A DNA stretch of 64,000 bases from Belnapia mucosa. GTDB taxonomy: Bacteria > Pseudomonadota > Alphaproteobacteria > Acetobacterales > Acetobacteraceae. Position numbers and translations under genes: made by a program. Every line of letters starts with the position of its first letter. Position 1 is the first letter of the stretch. This document shows positions 35,025-44,015 of this stretch, piece after piece. The stretch spans positions 124,001-188,000 of the forward strand of contig NZ_JAEUXJ010000001.1 of the NCBI RefSeq assembly GCF_016775475.1, in the 5' to 3' direction. Below the pieces are notes generated by a model that was not told the DNA's origin, made no database searches, and saw nothing but the letters and a program-made list of their open reading frames with translations.

Positions 35025-36563
35025 ATGCAGAAACACGAAGTGAAGCTCTATCCGTCCAAGGCGCTGCTGAAGCGCGAGGACCAGTTGGCCTGGAAGATCG
35101 CCGGCGTCGCCGCCGACAAGGTCGCGGTCGAGAAGGACGTGGCCGGGATGATCATCAACCGGATCATCGACAACGCCTCGGTCGCCATCGCCGCCATCAA
35201 CCGCCGTCCCGTCACCTCCGCCCGGACCATGGCCCTCGGCCATCCGCGGAAGGGCGGCGCCACGATCTTCGGCGCCGGCGCCAACAAGCGCTTTTCCCCC
35301 GAATGGGCGGCCTGGGCAAACGGCACGGCGGTGCGCGAGCTCGACATGCACGACACCTTCCTGGCCGCCGACTACTCCCACCCCGGCGACAACATCCCCC
35401 CCATCCTGGCCGTCGCCCAGACCATGGAGAAGTCCGGCCGAGACCTGATCCGTGGCCTCGCCACCGGCTACGAGATCCAGATCGACCTGGTGAAGGCGAT
35501 CTGCCTGCACGAGCACAAGGTGGACCACATCGCCCATCTCTGCCCCTCGGCCGCGGCTGGCATCGGCACCCTGCTGAAGCTGCCGCAGGAGACGATCTAC
35601 CAGGCGGTGCAGCAGGCGCTGCACGTCTCGATCTCCTTCCGCCAGAGCCGCAAGGGCGAGATCTCCTCCTGGAAGGCCTTCGCCCCGGCCCATGCCGGCA
35701 AGCTGGCGGTCGAGGCCGTGGACCGCGCCATGCGCGGCGAGGGCGCGCCGAGCCCGATCTACGAGGGTGAGGACAGCGTCATCGGCTGGGTGCTCTCCGG
35801 CCGCACCGTGGCCGACAAGGAGGGCCGCGAGGCCGCCTACCAGCCGGTCTACTACGAGGTGCCGCTGCCCGGCGCCGGCGAGCCGAAGCGCGCCATCCTC
35901 GACAGCTACACCAAGGAGCACTCGGCCGAGTACCAGTCCCAGGCGCTGATCGACCTCGCCTTCCGCATGCGGGAGAAGATCAGCGACTTCGACGCGATCG
36001 AGCGGATCCTGATCCACACCTCCCACCACACCCACTACGTCATCGGCACCGGCGCCAACGACCCGCAGAAGATGGACCCGAAGGCGAGCCGGGAGACCCT
36101 CGACCACTCCATCATGTACATCTTCGCCGTCGCCCTGCAGGACGGGCGCTGGCACCACGTGGACAGCTACGCGCCGAAGCGGGCCGGCCGCGCCGACACC
36201 GTCCGCCTCTGGCACAAGATCGAGACGCGGGAGGAGGCGGAGTGGACCCGCCGCTACCACTCGCGCGACCCGAACGAGCTGTCCTTCGGCGGCCGTGTCG
36301 AGATCACCATGAAGGACGGCTCGGTGCTGACCGACGAGCTGGCCGTGGCCAATGCCCACCCGCTCGGCGCCAGGCCCTTCGGCCGGGCGGACTATATCAA
36401 CAAGTTCCAGATCCTGACCGACGGCCTGATCTCGGCGCGGGAGAGCAACCGCTTCCTCGCCGATGTGCAGGACCTGGCCCGCATCCCGGCCGGGGAGCTG
36501 CACGTCCTCAACGTCGCCCTGCCCAACGGCGCGCTGGCCGAGGGCAAGCCCGGGATCTTCTAG
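35025..36563 (+). CDS. prpD: MmgE/PrpD family protein, probable 2-methylcitrate dehydratase
   Basis: 512 aa, the usual PrpD length. Typical segments are [22 protein letters not shown] (near residue 106), [16 protein letters not shown] and [16 protein letters not shown]. PrpD removes water from 2-methylcitrate in propionate breakdown. A prpC-like gene follows after a GNAT gene, which supports this role. The ATG at 34959 would add 22 charged residues; 35025 with GGGGAAG upstream fits the family better. Confidence 0.9.
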   Translation: MQKHEVKLYPSKALLKREDQLAWKIAGVAADKVAVEKDVAGMIINRIIDNASVAIAAINRRPVTSARTMALGHPRKGGATIFGAGANKRFSPEWAAWANGTAVRELDMHDTFLAADYSHPGDNIPPILAVAQTMEKSGRDLIRGLATGYEIQIDLVKAICLHEHKVDHIAHLCPSAAAGIGTLLKLPQETIYQAVQQALHVSISFRQSRKGEISSWKAFAPAHAGKLAVEAVDRAMRGEGAPSPIYEGEDSVIGWVLSGRTVADKEGREAAYQPVYYEVPLPGAGEPKRAILDSYTKEHSAEYQSQALIDLAFRMREKISDFDAIERILIHTSHHTHYVIGTGANDPQKMDPKASRETLDHSIMYIFAVALQDGRWHHVDSYAPKRAGRADTVRLWHKIETREEAEWTRRYHSRDPNELSFGGRVEITMKDGSVLTDELAVANAHPLGARPFGRADYINKFQILTDGLISARESNRFLADVQDLARIPAGELHVLNVALPNGALAEGKPGIF

Positions 36564-36567
36564 GCCG

Positions 36568-37044
36568 ATGACCGTCCTCCGTCCCGGCACGCCGGCCGAT
36601 GCGCCGGCGCTGGTCGCCATCCAACGGGCCGCGCTCGATGCGGCGCTGCCCGGCCTGGCGCGGCCCTGGACGGAGGCCGAGACGCTCGCCTGGTTCGCCG
36701 GCGAGTTGCTGGCCCGCCACCGCGTCTTCGTCGCGGAACAGGCGGGCCAGCCGGTCGGCACCCTCGCCCAGGATGGGGCGGAGGTGCTGCACCTCCATGT
36801 GGTGCCAGTCCTGCATCGCAGGGGCATCGGCACCATGTTGACCGAGACGGCGAAGGCCGCCGCGCCGGGCGGCCTTCGCCTCGCCTGCTTCCGGCGCAAC
36901 CGAGCCGCGCTCGCTTTCTATGAGCGGTGCGGCTTCCGGCCCATCGCCTGCCGCGACGCCACGGCCAATGCGGAAGGGGAGGAGGATGTGATCCTCGCCT
37001 GGACCCCGCCGCCACTCATCACACGCGAAGGAGAGAGCGCATGA
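36568..37044 (+). CDS. GNAT family N-acetyltransferase
   Basis: 158 aa with the acetyl-CoA loop VLHLHVVPVLHRRGIGTML near residue 73 and the C-terminal AALAFYERCGFRPI. It would acetylate a small molecule or a protein. It starts 4 bp after prpD and overlaps the prpC start (ATGA), so it is part of that operon. Regulation of the propionate enzymes by acylation is possible but unproven. Confidence 0.88.
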   Translation: MTVLRPGTPADAPALVAIQRAALDAALPGLARPWTEAETLAWFAGELLARHRVFVAEQAGQPVGTLAQDGAEVLHLHVVPVLHRRGIGTMLTETAKAAAPGGLRLACFRRNRAALAFYERCGFRPIACRDATANAEGEEDVILAWTPPPLITREGESA

Positions 37045-38174
37045 GCGAAGCTACCCCCGAGATCAAGAAGGGCCTGGTCGGCGTCTATGCCGATGTCTCG
37101 ACCATCTCCAAGGTGATGCCGGAGACCAACAGCCTCACCTATCGCGGCTATGCCGTGCAGGACCTCTGCGAGAATTGCAGCTTCGAGGAGGTCGCCTACC
37201 TCCTCTGGAACGGGGAGCTGCCGAACCGGGATCAGCTCGCCGAGTTCAAGGCGATCGAGGCGGCCGAGCGCGAGATCAGCCCGGCGCTGCACCGGGTCAT
37301 CAAGGACTTCCCCCGCGACGCCCATCCAATGGACGCCATCCGCACCGCCGTCTCCTTCATGGGGATGGAGGATCCGGAGAGCGCCGATGTCAGCGAGGCG
37401 GCCACCCGCCGCAAGGCGATCCGCCTGCTGGCGAAGATCCCGACCGCCATCGCCGCCGCGCACCGCGCCTCGAAGGGCCTGATGCCGGTGATGCCGGATC
37501 CGAGCCACTCCTTCGGTGAGAACTTCTTTAACCTCGTCTTCGGCAAGGTGCCGCAGCCCGAGGTGCTGAAGGCCTTCGACGTCTCGCTCATCCTCTATGC
37601 CGAGCACACCTTCAACGCCTCGACCTATACGGCGCGGCTGGTGACCTCGACCGGGGCGGATATCCACGGCGCCATCACCGCCGGCATTGCGGCGCTGAAG
37701 GGCCCGCTGCACGGCGGCGCCAACGAAGCCGTGATGCATATGCTGAAGGAGATCGGCAGCCCGGAGCAGGCGGCGGACTGGCTGGAGGGCAAGTTCGATC
37801 ACAAGGCGCTGGTGATGGGCTTCGGCCACCGCGTCTACAAGTCGGGCGACAGCCGCGTCCCGACGATGACCAAATACGCCGAGAAGATGGCCGAGGTGGT
37901 CGGCGACCGGCGCTGGATGGAGACCTCCCGCGTGCTGGCGGAGAAGATGCTCAAGGTGAAGAACATCCACCCGAACCTCGATTTCCCGGCCGGCCCCGCC
38001 TACTACCTGATGGGCTTCGACATCCCGCTCTTCACGCCGATCTTCGTCGCCGCGCGCATCACCGGCTGGGCGGCGCATGTGATCGAGCAGGCGGCGGACA
38101 ACCGCCTCATCCGCCCGCTCTCGCACTACACCGGGCCGGAGCAGCGCCCGGTGCCGTCGCTGGATCAGCGCTGA
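37041..38174 (+). CDS. prpC: Citrate synthase family, probable 2-methylcitrate synthase
   Basis: 377 aa, the length of PrpC/type II short citrate synthases. Catalytic residues are visible in GPLHGGANEAVM (His), MGFGHRVYK (His) and NLDFPAG (Asp). It condenses propionyl-CoA (or acetyl-CoA) with oxaloacetate. Placement in the prpD operon favours the methylcitrate role. prpB is not in the window. GAAGGAGAG precedes the ATG. Confidence 0.92.
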   Translation: MSEATPEIKKGLVGVYADVSTISKVMPETNSLTYRGYAVQDLCENCSFEEVAYLLWNGELPNRDQLAEFKAIEAAEREISPALHRVIKDFPRDAHPMDAIRTAVSFMGMEDPESADVSEAATRRKAIRLLAKIPTAIAAAHRASKGLMPVMPDPSHSFGENFFNLVFGKVPQPEVLKAFDVSLILYAEHTFNASTYTARLVTSTGADIHGAITAGIAALKGPLHGGANEAVMHMLKEIGSPEQAADWLEGKFDHKALVMGFGHRVYKSGDSRVPTMTKYAEKMAEVVGDRRWMETSRVLAEKMLKVKNIHPNLDFPAGPAYYLMGFDIPLFTPIFVAARITGWAAHVIEQAADNRLIRPLSHYTGPEQRPVPSLDQR

Positions 38175-38210
38175 GCACCAGCGCCGACGCATCTCCGCTG
38201 CGCTGACACG

Positions 38211-38240
38211 CGGCCGCCGGAGCGATCCGGCGGCCGTTCG
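38211..38240 (+). terminator. Terminator of the prp operon
   Basis: Perfect 11-bp GC stem (38211-38221 with 38226-38236) capped by a GCGA tetraloop and followed by TTCG, 36 bp after the prpC stop. Confidence 0.6.
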
Positions 38241-38720
38241 CGTCTCCGCTGCGTGCATAAAAGCGCGTGTTCGATGCGGATTCTGTTGACACGATGGTTG
38301 CGTGTGCAGATAGCGTGATTCGCGCGCACGATGTTGCACGCGATTCGCTTGCAGTGCGGTCACTGCGACGAAGCGCATACTGGGATTGGCGACAGCGTGC
38401 CGCGGCAGGGAAGGACGGTCCATGGACCGCGGGCAGGACGGTATGGCGGCCGAAGATCGTGCCGCATATGTCGCGCCGGAGCAGGGCGAAGTCTCGACGC
38501 TCGATGCCGGATATGCGGAAGGCGGCAGCAGGATGTGGCAGATGCCCGTCGGTCGCCTCTCACCGCGTGTTGCACGCCGGACCAGGACTGCGGCAGCCAT
38601 GGCTCGGCGCGACATCGGATCCGCTCGCCATGGTCATCGCACCGCCGACCCTGCTGCCAACAGGGCGCCGCGCCCCCGCGCTGCCCCTACGACACCGGAA
38701 TGCGCAAGGAGATCCCTACG
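38241..38720 (+). promoter_or_regulatory. Long leader with TTGACA promoter candidate
   Basis: About 480 bp without a credible gene; the open frames here have poor composition. A TTGACA hexamer (38286-38291) with a 17-base spacer to GATAGC (38309-38314) is the best promoter candidate for the histone H1-like gene and would give a leader of roughly 400 bases. Otherwise I see nothing structured in it. Confidence 0.4.
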
Positions 38721-39371
38721 ATGACCGATACGCCTGAAACCCCTGCTGCCACCCGCGCCCAGCCGATGGCCGCCGCGACGCCGCGCCGCACTGCGAAGAA
38801 GCCCGCGACCGCGCGTAGCCGCGCCGCCGCGGCGAAGAAGCCGGCAGCCCGTAAGGCTGCGCCGAAGAAGGCCGTGGCCGCGAAGAAGGCCGCGCCGAAG
38901 CGCGCGACCGCCGCGGCCCGCAAGCCGGCGGCGAAGAAGGCCGCGCCGAAGCGCGCTGCCGCGACCACCCGCAAGCCGGCGGCGAAGAAGGCTGCGCCGA
39001 AGCGCGCCGCCGCGACCACCCGCAAGCCGGCGGCGAAGAAGGCCGCGCCGAAGCGCGCCGCCGCGACCACCCGCAAGCCGGCGGCGAAGAAGGCCGCGCC
39101 GAAGCGCGCGACCGCCACCGCCCGCAAGCCGGCCGCACGGAAGGCTGCCGCCGCGCCGAAGCGCGCGACCGCCGCCCGCAAGCCCGCTGCGAAGAAGGCC
39201 GCCGCGCCGAAGCGCGCGACGGCCACCAGCCGCGCGACCGCCAGCAGCAGCGCCCGTTCGGAGGCCGCGAAGAAGGCCGCCGCGACGCGCGCCGCGAAGA
39301 AGGCCGCTGCGATGAACACCACCTCGGCGCCGCCGGCCGCGCCGGTCGAGGCCGAGACCCCAGCGACCTGA
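38721..39371 (+). CDS. Histone H1-like Lys/Ala/Pro-rich DNA-binding protein
   Basis: 216 aa, almost entirely Ala, Lys, Pro, Arg and Thr, built of KPAAKKAAPKRA-type units like eukaryotic H1 tails and bacterial HctB/AlgP-like proteins. It should bind DNA without sequence specificity and compact the nucleoid. The gene core is a 51-bp tandem repeat (38919-39122). AAGGAG lies 9 bases before the ATG. A GCAA-capped terminator follows. Copy number probably varies between strains. Confidence 0.85.
   Translation: MTDTPETPAATRAQPMAAATPRRTAKKPATARSRAAAAKKPAARKAAPKKAVAAKKAAPKRATAAARKPAAKKAAPKRAAATTRKPAAKKAAPKRAAATTRKPAAKKAAPKRAAATTRKPAAKKAAPKRATATARKPAARKAAAAPKRATAARKPAAKKAAAPKRATATSRATASSSARSEAAKKAAATRAAKKAAAMNTTSAPPAAPVEAETPAT
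38919..39122 (+). repeat. 51-bp tandem repeat in the histone-like gene
   Basis: Four consecutive 51-bp units start at 38919, 38970, 39021 and 39072, each encoding the 17-residue unit RKPAAKKAAPKRAAATT. The fourth diverges at its end (ATATA), and a fifth partial, degenerate unit follows. The first three are nearly identical at DNA level. Confidence 0.85.
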
Positions 39372-39394
39372 TCGTCGAACTCGGGTGACGAAAG

Positions 39395-39426
39395 GGCGCC
39401 GCTCCGCAAGGGGCGGCGCCTTCTTC
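39395..39426 (+). terminator. Terminator of the histone-like gene
   Basis: 11-bp stem (39395-39405 with 39410-39420, one T:G pair), GCAA tetraloop, then TTCTTC. It abuts the stop of the convergent SnoaL-like gene and may serve both strands. Confidence 0.65.
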
Positions 39427-40030
39427 ATGCGCCGTGCGGCTCGCCCGCCAGCCAGCGCGCGCCGCGGGCATAAAGAGCCTCGACCTCCGGCCCCTTCAGC
39501 CCCGGCATGTCGGTTTTCACCGCATAGCCGATCCCGGTCTGCAGATAGGCGAGATGCCGGTAGCCCTCCGGGAAGCGCGCCAGCAGCGCCGGGTCGAGCG
39601 CGAGCCGCGCCGCCGGATCCACCGGGTCCATCCGGTCCTTCTCATAGATCGGCTGGCGCAGCACCACGCCCCAGCGTCCCTCCCGCTTCTCGAGGAAGTC
39701 GTAGAAGCGGCCGGTGCAGACCACATCGACCAGCACGCCATGCACCTCGGCGCGCTGGCTGATGGTCATCTTGGTCTGGCTGATGGCGCGGGTCCCGGCG
39801 AGGTCGGCGCTGTGGCCACCGAGAAAGTGCAGGATGGACACGCCGCGGGCCCAGCCCGCCTTGCTCGCCGCGATGAACTCCGCCGCCGGCGCCTGGCACC
39901 AGGTGGCCATCATGTAGCCATCCGCATGCCAGCAGGTGGCGAAGCGGTCCCAGTCGCCGGCATCGCGCCAGACCGCCCAATTCTCCACCAGCGCCCGGAT
40001 CGCCAGGCGGTCGGCTTGCTCCTCGGTCAT
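39425..40030 (-). CDS. SnoaL/NTF2-like family protein
   Basis: 201 aa. N-terminal half has the SnoaL-like fold pattern: LAIRALVENWAVWRDAGDWDRFATCWHADG, a family of small cone-shaped barrels with diverse roles such as isomerases, hydratases or dioxygenase small subunits. No catalytic assignment possible. It lies 17 bp downstream of the WD40-caspase gene on the same strand. Confidence 0.8.
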   Translation of the reverse strand: MTEEQADRLAIRALVENWAVWRDAGDWDRFATCWHADGYMMATWCQAPAAEFIAASKAGWARGVSILHFLGGHSADLAGTRAISQTKMTISQRAEVHGVLVDVVCTGRFYDFLEKREGRWGVVLRQPIYEKDRMDPVDPAARLALDPALLARFPEGYRHLAYLQTGIGYAVKTDMPGLKGPEVEALYARGARWLAGEPHGA

Positions 40031-40047
40031 GCTCGGCGTCCCCCGGT

Positions 40048-42936
40048 TTACGGTCGAGGCACCTGGGCGATCGGGAAGGATCGCAGGTCGCGCTGCGCCG
40101 TGCGGAAGACCGCATCCTGCTGGTGTTGCCGCTGCCGCGCCAGTTCCGGCACCCGCCGCACCACCCATTCGCCCAGGCCCAGCGCGCTCACCCGTCCCTC
40201 GGCATCCATCGGCGCCCGGCCGCGCAACCCCTCGCGCAGGGCATAGGCGAAGACGCCGTTGCGGTCGTCATAGCTGTCCAGCGCCTCCTGCACGCTGCCG
40301 CTGGCGGCGAGCAGGAAGCGCCCGGTCTCGTTCCCGAGGGCGGAGAGCTGCTCCATCGTCAGCTGCCCCGCATGGCAGGTGTCGAGCAGCAGCACCGCGT
40401 CGCGGGCGCGGATGCGGGCGAGGGCCGCGACCAGCGCCCCGTCATCGATCCCCTGCGCCCGCAGCGCCGCCCAGTTGGAGGTGTCGCGCGTATCCTGCGG
40501 CAGGAAGAGGAAGCGGTTGTCCGGCTCCGTCCGGATGCCGTGACCGGCGATATAGAGGATGAAGGTATCGCCCGGCGCCACCTCCTCGGCCGCGGCGGAG
40601 AGCGCATCCAGCACGCCGCGCCGCGTCGCCTCGGCATCGCGCAGCAGGCGGATGCGGGTCTCGCGGAACAGCGGCCCGGCGCCGGCGCGCAGCAGCCCGG
40701 CCACCTCCTCGGCATCGGGTACGGCGAAGCGCAGGTTCAGCTCGGGATTGGCGTAGCGGTTCACGCCGATCGCCAGCACGACCAGGCGCCCGGCCTCGGG
40801 CGGCGGCTCGGCCTCGCCAGCGCGGCGCAGCGCCAGCGTCGGGCCATCGGCAAACAGCGTGCGGTCCTCGGCATAGAGCCGCGTGGCGATGCGGTTGGGC
40901 CCGGGATCGAGCGGCACCTCGATCTGGGACTCGCCCGCGCCCGTCTCGCTGCGTGCGGCGATGCGATCATTCACCAGCACGTCGAGCGGGCCGATTCCGA
41001 GGCCGCGATCGGTGGCGCTCAGTCGCAGCCGCAGCGCCTGCGCGCCCTCCGGCAGGGTCTTCGCATCCCAGGCCAGCGGCAGGCAGTCATCGGCGACGAC
41101 GGCGCAGGGGCCATTGCCCGGCGCCAGCACCGGCAGGCGGCCGATCCTCTCGCGGACCTCGCCAAGCTGGGCGAGGCGCTTCTGCGCCGGCGCCTGGTCA
41201 CCGGCGATGCGCCGCCGCACCGCGAGCGGGGAGTAGAGCGCGCGATAGGCCTGGCGGAAGCTGGCCCATTCGGTGCCCTGGGCGCGGCCACGATTGAGCA
41301 GCACGCCGACCAGGTCCTGGCCGCCATTGGCCGCGTGGTCGAACAGCCCTTCCGGCGTCCAGAGCACCCAGCGGCGCGTCTCCGCCTCGATGAAGAGCGC
41401 GGCCTGTTCGGCGAGCCGGCCGCCGGTGAGGCGATACCAGCGCAGCGTGCCGTCGCCAAGCGCCGCGACCGCGACATCGCCGGCGACCGTCACGCCCCAG
41501 ACCGCGCCGGGGACGGGCAGCGCATCCACGGGGCGGCCCGCCGCATCGAAGAGACGGAGATGGGTGTCGGTGCCGAGCAGGAAGCCGTCCTCCCGCAGCA
41601 GGATGGCGAGGCTGCGGGCGTACTCGCCGTCGCCGAGGCGGATCGGCTGCTGGCCGAGGCGCGGGCGGTTGCTGTTGCGCCAATCGGCCATCGGCAGGCG
41701 CGGGCTGGCGGTGCGGGCCGGCAGGAATCCCGGCGCCTCGCCGGCCGGGGCGAGCTGCCCGTCCAGCGCATCGAACTGGATCGGTGCTTCGTCAGGGCGG
41801 AGGATGACGCGCAGCTTCGTCCCCTCCTCCATGGCGGTGAGGCTGGCACCGGTCGCGCGGAAATCCGCCCCCGGTGGGCGTGGCGCGAAGGCGAGCTGGC
41901 CATCCGGCCCGACGCGGCCCCAGCCAGGATCGGCCGCAGCATAGGCCACGCCGCCGCCCGGCAGCGCCAGCAGATGGGCGATGGCGTCGCGCGCCGCTGG
42001 GATGTCGGTGGAAGGGCCGAGGCCGAAATCCGTCCAGCGGCGGATGACGAAGGCGCGGCCCGGCGGGGTGATGGGCGTGGCGAGGCGGGCATAGCCCGCG
42101 GCATGCAGCTGCACGCCGCCCTGGCCGTCGCCCGCCCAGGCGACGGCCGGCAGGCCTTCGCCCGTAAGGCCGGTGATATCGGGCAGGGCCACGCTGCGCA
42201 GATCCGCCGCGGCCAGGATCTCGACCCGCAGACGGTCCTCATAGCCGATGGCAACCAGCCCGCCATCCGGCGACCAGGCGAGGCCGAAGGGCCGCGCGCC
42301 GGCCAGCGGCACGCGGTCGGCCAGGCGCCGCCCGGCGGGGTCGTAGATGCGGACATGCCCATCCGCCGCCGTGCTCGCCAGCCGTCCGGCGCGGTCGAAG
42401 GCGAGCATGCGCGCCGGGCCGCCATAGCCCGCTGCGTCCTCGAACAGCGTCTGGCCGCTCGTCGCATCCCAGACGCGGATGCCGGCCCGGGCGCCGAGCG
42501 CCGCCGCCAGCCGCCGTCCATCGGCCGAGAAGGCGAGGTGCTGCACCGGTGCCGGCAAGCCCGAAAGCCGCGCCAGCAACCGACCGCTGCGGGCATCATA
42601 GAGATAAAGGCAGAAGACCCCGTCCCAGGACTGGCCGGTGAAGCCGGCGGCGGCGACGCGGCGCCCATCCGGACTCATCGCCACGGCATAGAGCTCGCCA
42701 TCCTCGGCGGTGCCGATCGGCGGGCGGATCACCAGCCGCTGCGTGCCCTCCGGCAGGTTCCAGAGGCGGAGCGTCTTGTCGTCCGAGGCGCTGGCCAGCA
42801 GCCCGCCGCCCGCATCGACCGCCAGCCGGGCGACCGGCGCGGTATGGGCGCCAGCCTCAATGCGGAGGAAGGGCTGTTGCGGCGGCTCCCCCGCGGCGCC
42901 GAGCAGCAGGGCGAGGAGGAGGAAGCGCCGCCGCAT
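40048..42936 (-). CDS. Exported WD40-repeat caspase-like (peptidase C14) protein
   Basis: 962 aa. A signal peptide (RRRFLLLALLLGAAG) is followed by a WD40-like beta-propeller (about 30-560) with repeats such as LLASASDDKTLRLWNL and GRLASTAADGHVRIYD, a beta-sandwich linker, then a caspase p20-type domain (about 735-960). The catalytic dyad is H799 (YIAGHGI) and C854 (LLLDTCHAG). Bacterial orthocaspases usually cut after Arg or Lys. Export suggests action in the periplasm or outside. It starts 5 bp after the SH3/glycine-zipper lipoprotein gene and shares its operon. Confidence 0.88.
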   Translation of the reverse strand: MRRRFLLLALLLGAAGEPPQQPFLRIEAGAHTAPVARLAVDAGGGLLASASDDKTLRLWNLPEGTQRLVIRPPIGTAEDGELYAVAMSPDGRRVAAAGFTGQSWDGVFCLYLYDARSGRLLARLSGLPAPVQHLAFSADGRRLAAALGARAGIRVWDATSGQTLFEDAAGYGGPARMLAFDRAGRLASTAADGHVRIYDPAGRRLADRVPLAGARPFGLAWSPDGGLVAIGYEDRLRVEILAAADLRSVALPDITGLTGEGLPAVAWAGDGQGGVQLHAAGYARLATPITPPGRAFVIRRWTDFGLGPSTDIPAARDAIAHLLALPGGGVAYAAADPGWGRVGPDGQLAFAPRPPGADFRATGASLTAMEEGTKLRVILRPDEAPIQFDALDGQLAPAGEAPGFLPARTASPRLPMADWRNSNRPRLGQQPIRLGDGEYARSLAILLREDGFLLGTDTHLRLFDAAGRPVDALPVPGAVWGVTVAGDVAVAALGDGTLRWYRLTGGRLAEQAALFIEAETRRWVLWTPEGLFDHAANGGQDLVGVLLNRGRAQGTEWASFRQAYRALYSPLAVRRRIAGDQAPAQKRLAQLGEVRERIGRLPVLAPGNGPCAVVADDCLPLAWDAKTLPEGAQALRLRLSATDRGLGIGPLDVLVNDRIAARSETGAGESQIEVPLDPGPNRIATRLYAEDRTLFADGPTLALRRAGEAEPPPEAGRLVVLAIGVNRYANPELNLRFAVPDAEEVAGLLRAGAGPLFRETRIRLLRDAEATRRGVLDALSAAAEEVAPGDTFILYIAGHGIRTEPDNRFLFLPQDTRDTSNWAALRAQGIDDGALVAALARIRARDAVLLLDTCHAGQLTMEQLSALGNETGRFLLAASGSVQEALDSYDDRNGVFAYALREGLRGRAPMDAEGRVSALGLGEWVVRRVPELARQRQHQQDAVFRTAQRDLRSFPIAQVPRP

Positions 42937-42941
42937 CAGTG

Positions 42942-43946
42942 CTAGCTCGCCAGCTCGAAGCCCTGGCCGCCCGCCACCCGCTCCGCATTGGTCACGCTCT
43001 CGGAGAAATTGTCCCGCTTGGCGATGTTGGAGGCGGCGAGCTCACGGACACTGCCATCGCCGCCTGTCGGGGCCGGCACCGCTGCCGGGCGGCGGCCAGG
43101 GAAGCTGCTGGCGGGCGCATAGCCGCGGATGCCGGAGGAGGTCTCGACCAACGCGTAATTGCCCTGCACCGGGCGAACCGTCACCGGCTCGTTCGCGGCC
43201 ACCTGGTCGATCTGCGGCGCGCTCGGCTCCGGCCGGATGCGCAGCGGCACGGGGGCGCGGGTGCGGGCAGGGGCGGGGGCCGGCTGTCGCGCCGCCACGT
43301 CCTGCCGCGTGCCGGGGGCGACGGCGTCGATCGCCGTGTCGAATTCCGCGCCGCGGGTGCCGATGCGGTCGTTGATGCGGCGGGCGATGGCGATGTCCTG
43401 CTGCATGCGGCCGCGCAGCGCGGCCATCTGGGCGCGCCCGGCCTCGGGGGCGAGGCGGCCGCTGCGGACATCCTGGCGGATGGTCTCGGCTGCCATCAGG
43501 CGGCAATCGACCAGCTGGTTGAAGGCGAGCTGGGTGCGGTCGAGCTGCGCATTCTCGCTGGCGAGGTCACCGCCCACGGCCGCGCTAAGGCTCGCCTGGT
43601 CCTGCGCCTGGCGCTGCCGCGCAGCGAGATAGCCGCCCGCCGCACCCACCGCGCCGCCGGCCAGCACGCCGGCTCCGGCGCCGATGGCGATGTCGCGGGT
43701 GCGGCCCGTCGCGGCGGCGCCGATCAGCCCGCCCAGCACGCCGCCGGAGACGGCGCCGATCGCGGCGCCGCGGATGATGTCCTCGGCATAGTAGTTGCCC
43801 GTGGAATCGAGCGCGACGAGTTGCGGGCGGCAGGCATCGCTGCCGTCATCGGCCCCGATGCGCTCATTGCGGCCCGTCGCGCAACCGGCGAGCAGGGCGA
43901 AGGCGGTGAGGCTGGCGGTGAGGCGCCGGACTGGTCTGGAGGACAT
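42942..43946 (-). CDS. Lipoprotein with glycine-zipper and SH3-like domains
   Basis: 334 aa. The lipobox LLAGC puts the lipid-bearing Cys at residue 22. A glycine-zipper segment (about 58-110; GAAIGAVSGGVLGGLIGAA and IGAGAGVLAGGAVGAAGG) may insert in a membrane. A helical, Gln-rich region follows, then a bacterial SH3-type segment (about 235-285; LRIRPEPSAPQIDQVA...GIRGYAPASSF). SH3 domains of this type often bind cell wall. It is tightly coupled to the WD40-caspase gene. Confidence 0.8.
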   Translation of the reverse strand: MSSRPVRRLTASLTAFALLAGCATGRNERIGADDGSDACRPQLVALDSTGNYYAEDIIRGAAIGAVSGGVLGGLIGAAATGRTRDIAIGAGAGVLAGGAVGAAGGYLAARQRQAQDQASLSAAVGGDLASENAQLDRTQLAFNQLVDCRLMAAETIRQDVRSGRLAPEAGRAQMAALRGRMQQDIAIARRINDRIGTRGAEFDTAIDAVAPGTRQDVAARQPAPAPARTRAPVPLRIRPEPSAPQIDQVAANEPVTVRPVQGNYALVETSSGIRGYAPASSFPGRRPAAVPAPTGGDGSVRELAASNIAKRDNFSESVTNAERVAGGQGFELAS

Positions 43947-44015
43947 GGCCGGACCGTAACAGACACGGGGGAGGGGCGGGCAGCGCCGCCTACCCAGGGT
44001 TGCCCTGTCAAGTGC

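Noticed and set aside
38267..38737. Possible 156-aa gene before the histone-like gene
   Set aside because: Low-complexity Arg-rich translation, no ribosome site, overlaps the real ATG region; treated as leader.
38634..39428. Long minus-strand frame over the histone-like repeats
   Set aside because: Antisense of a repetitive gene; the plus strand gives a Lys/Ala/Pro protein with good ribosome site and terminator.
40123..42945. Long plus-strand frame opposite the WD40-caspase gene
   Set aside because: Antisense shadow; caspase dyad and WD40 repeats support the minus strand.
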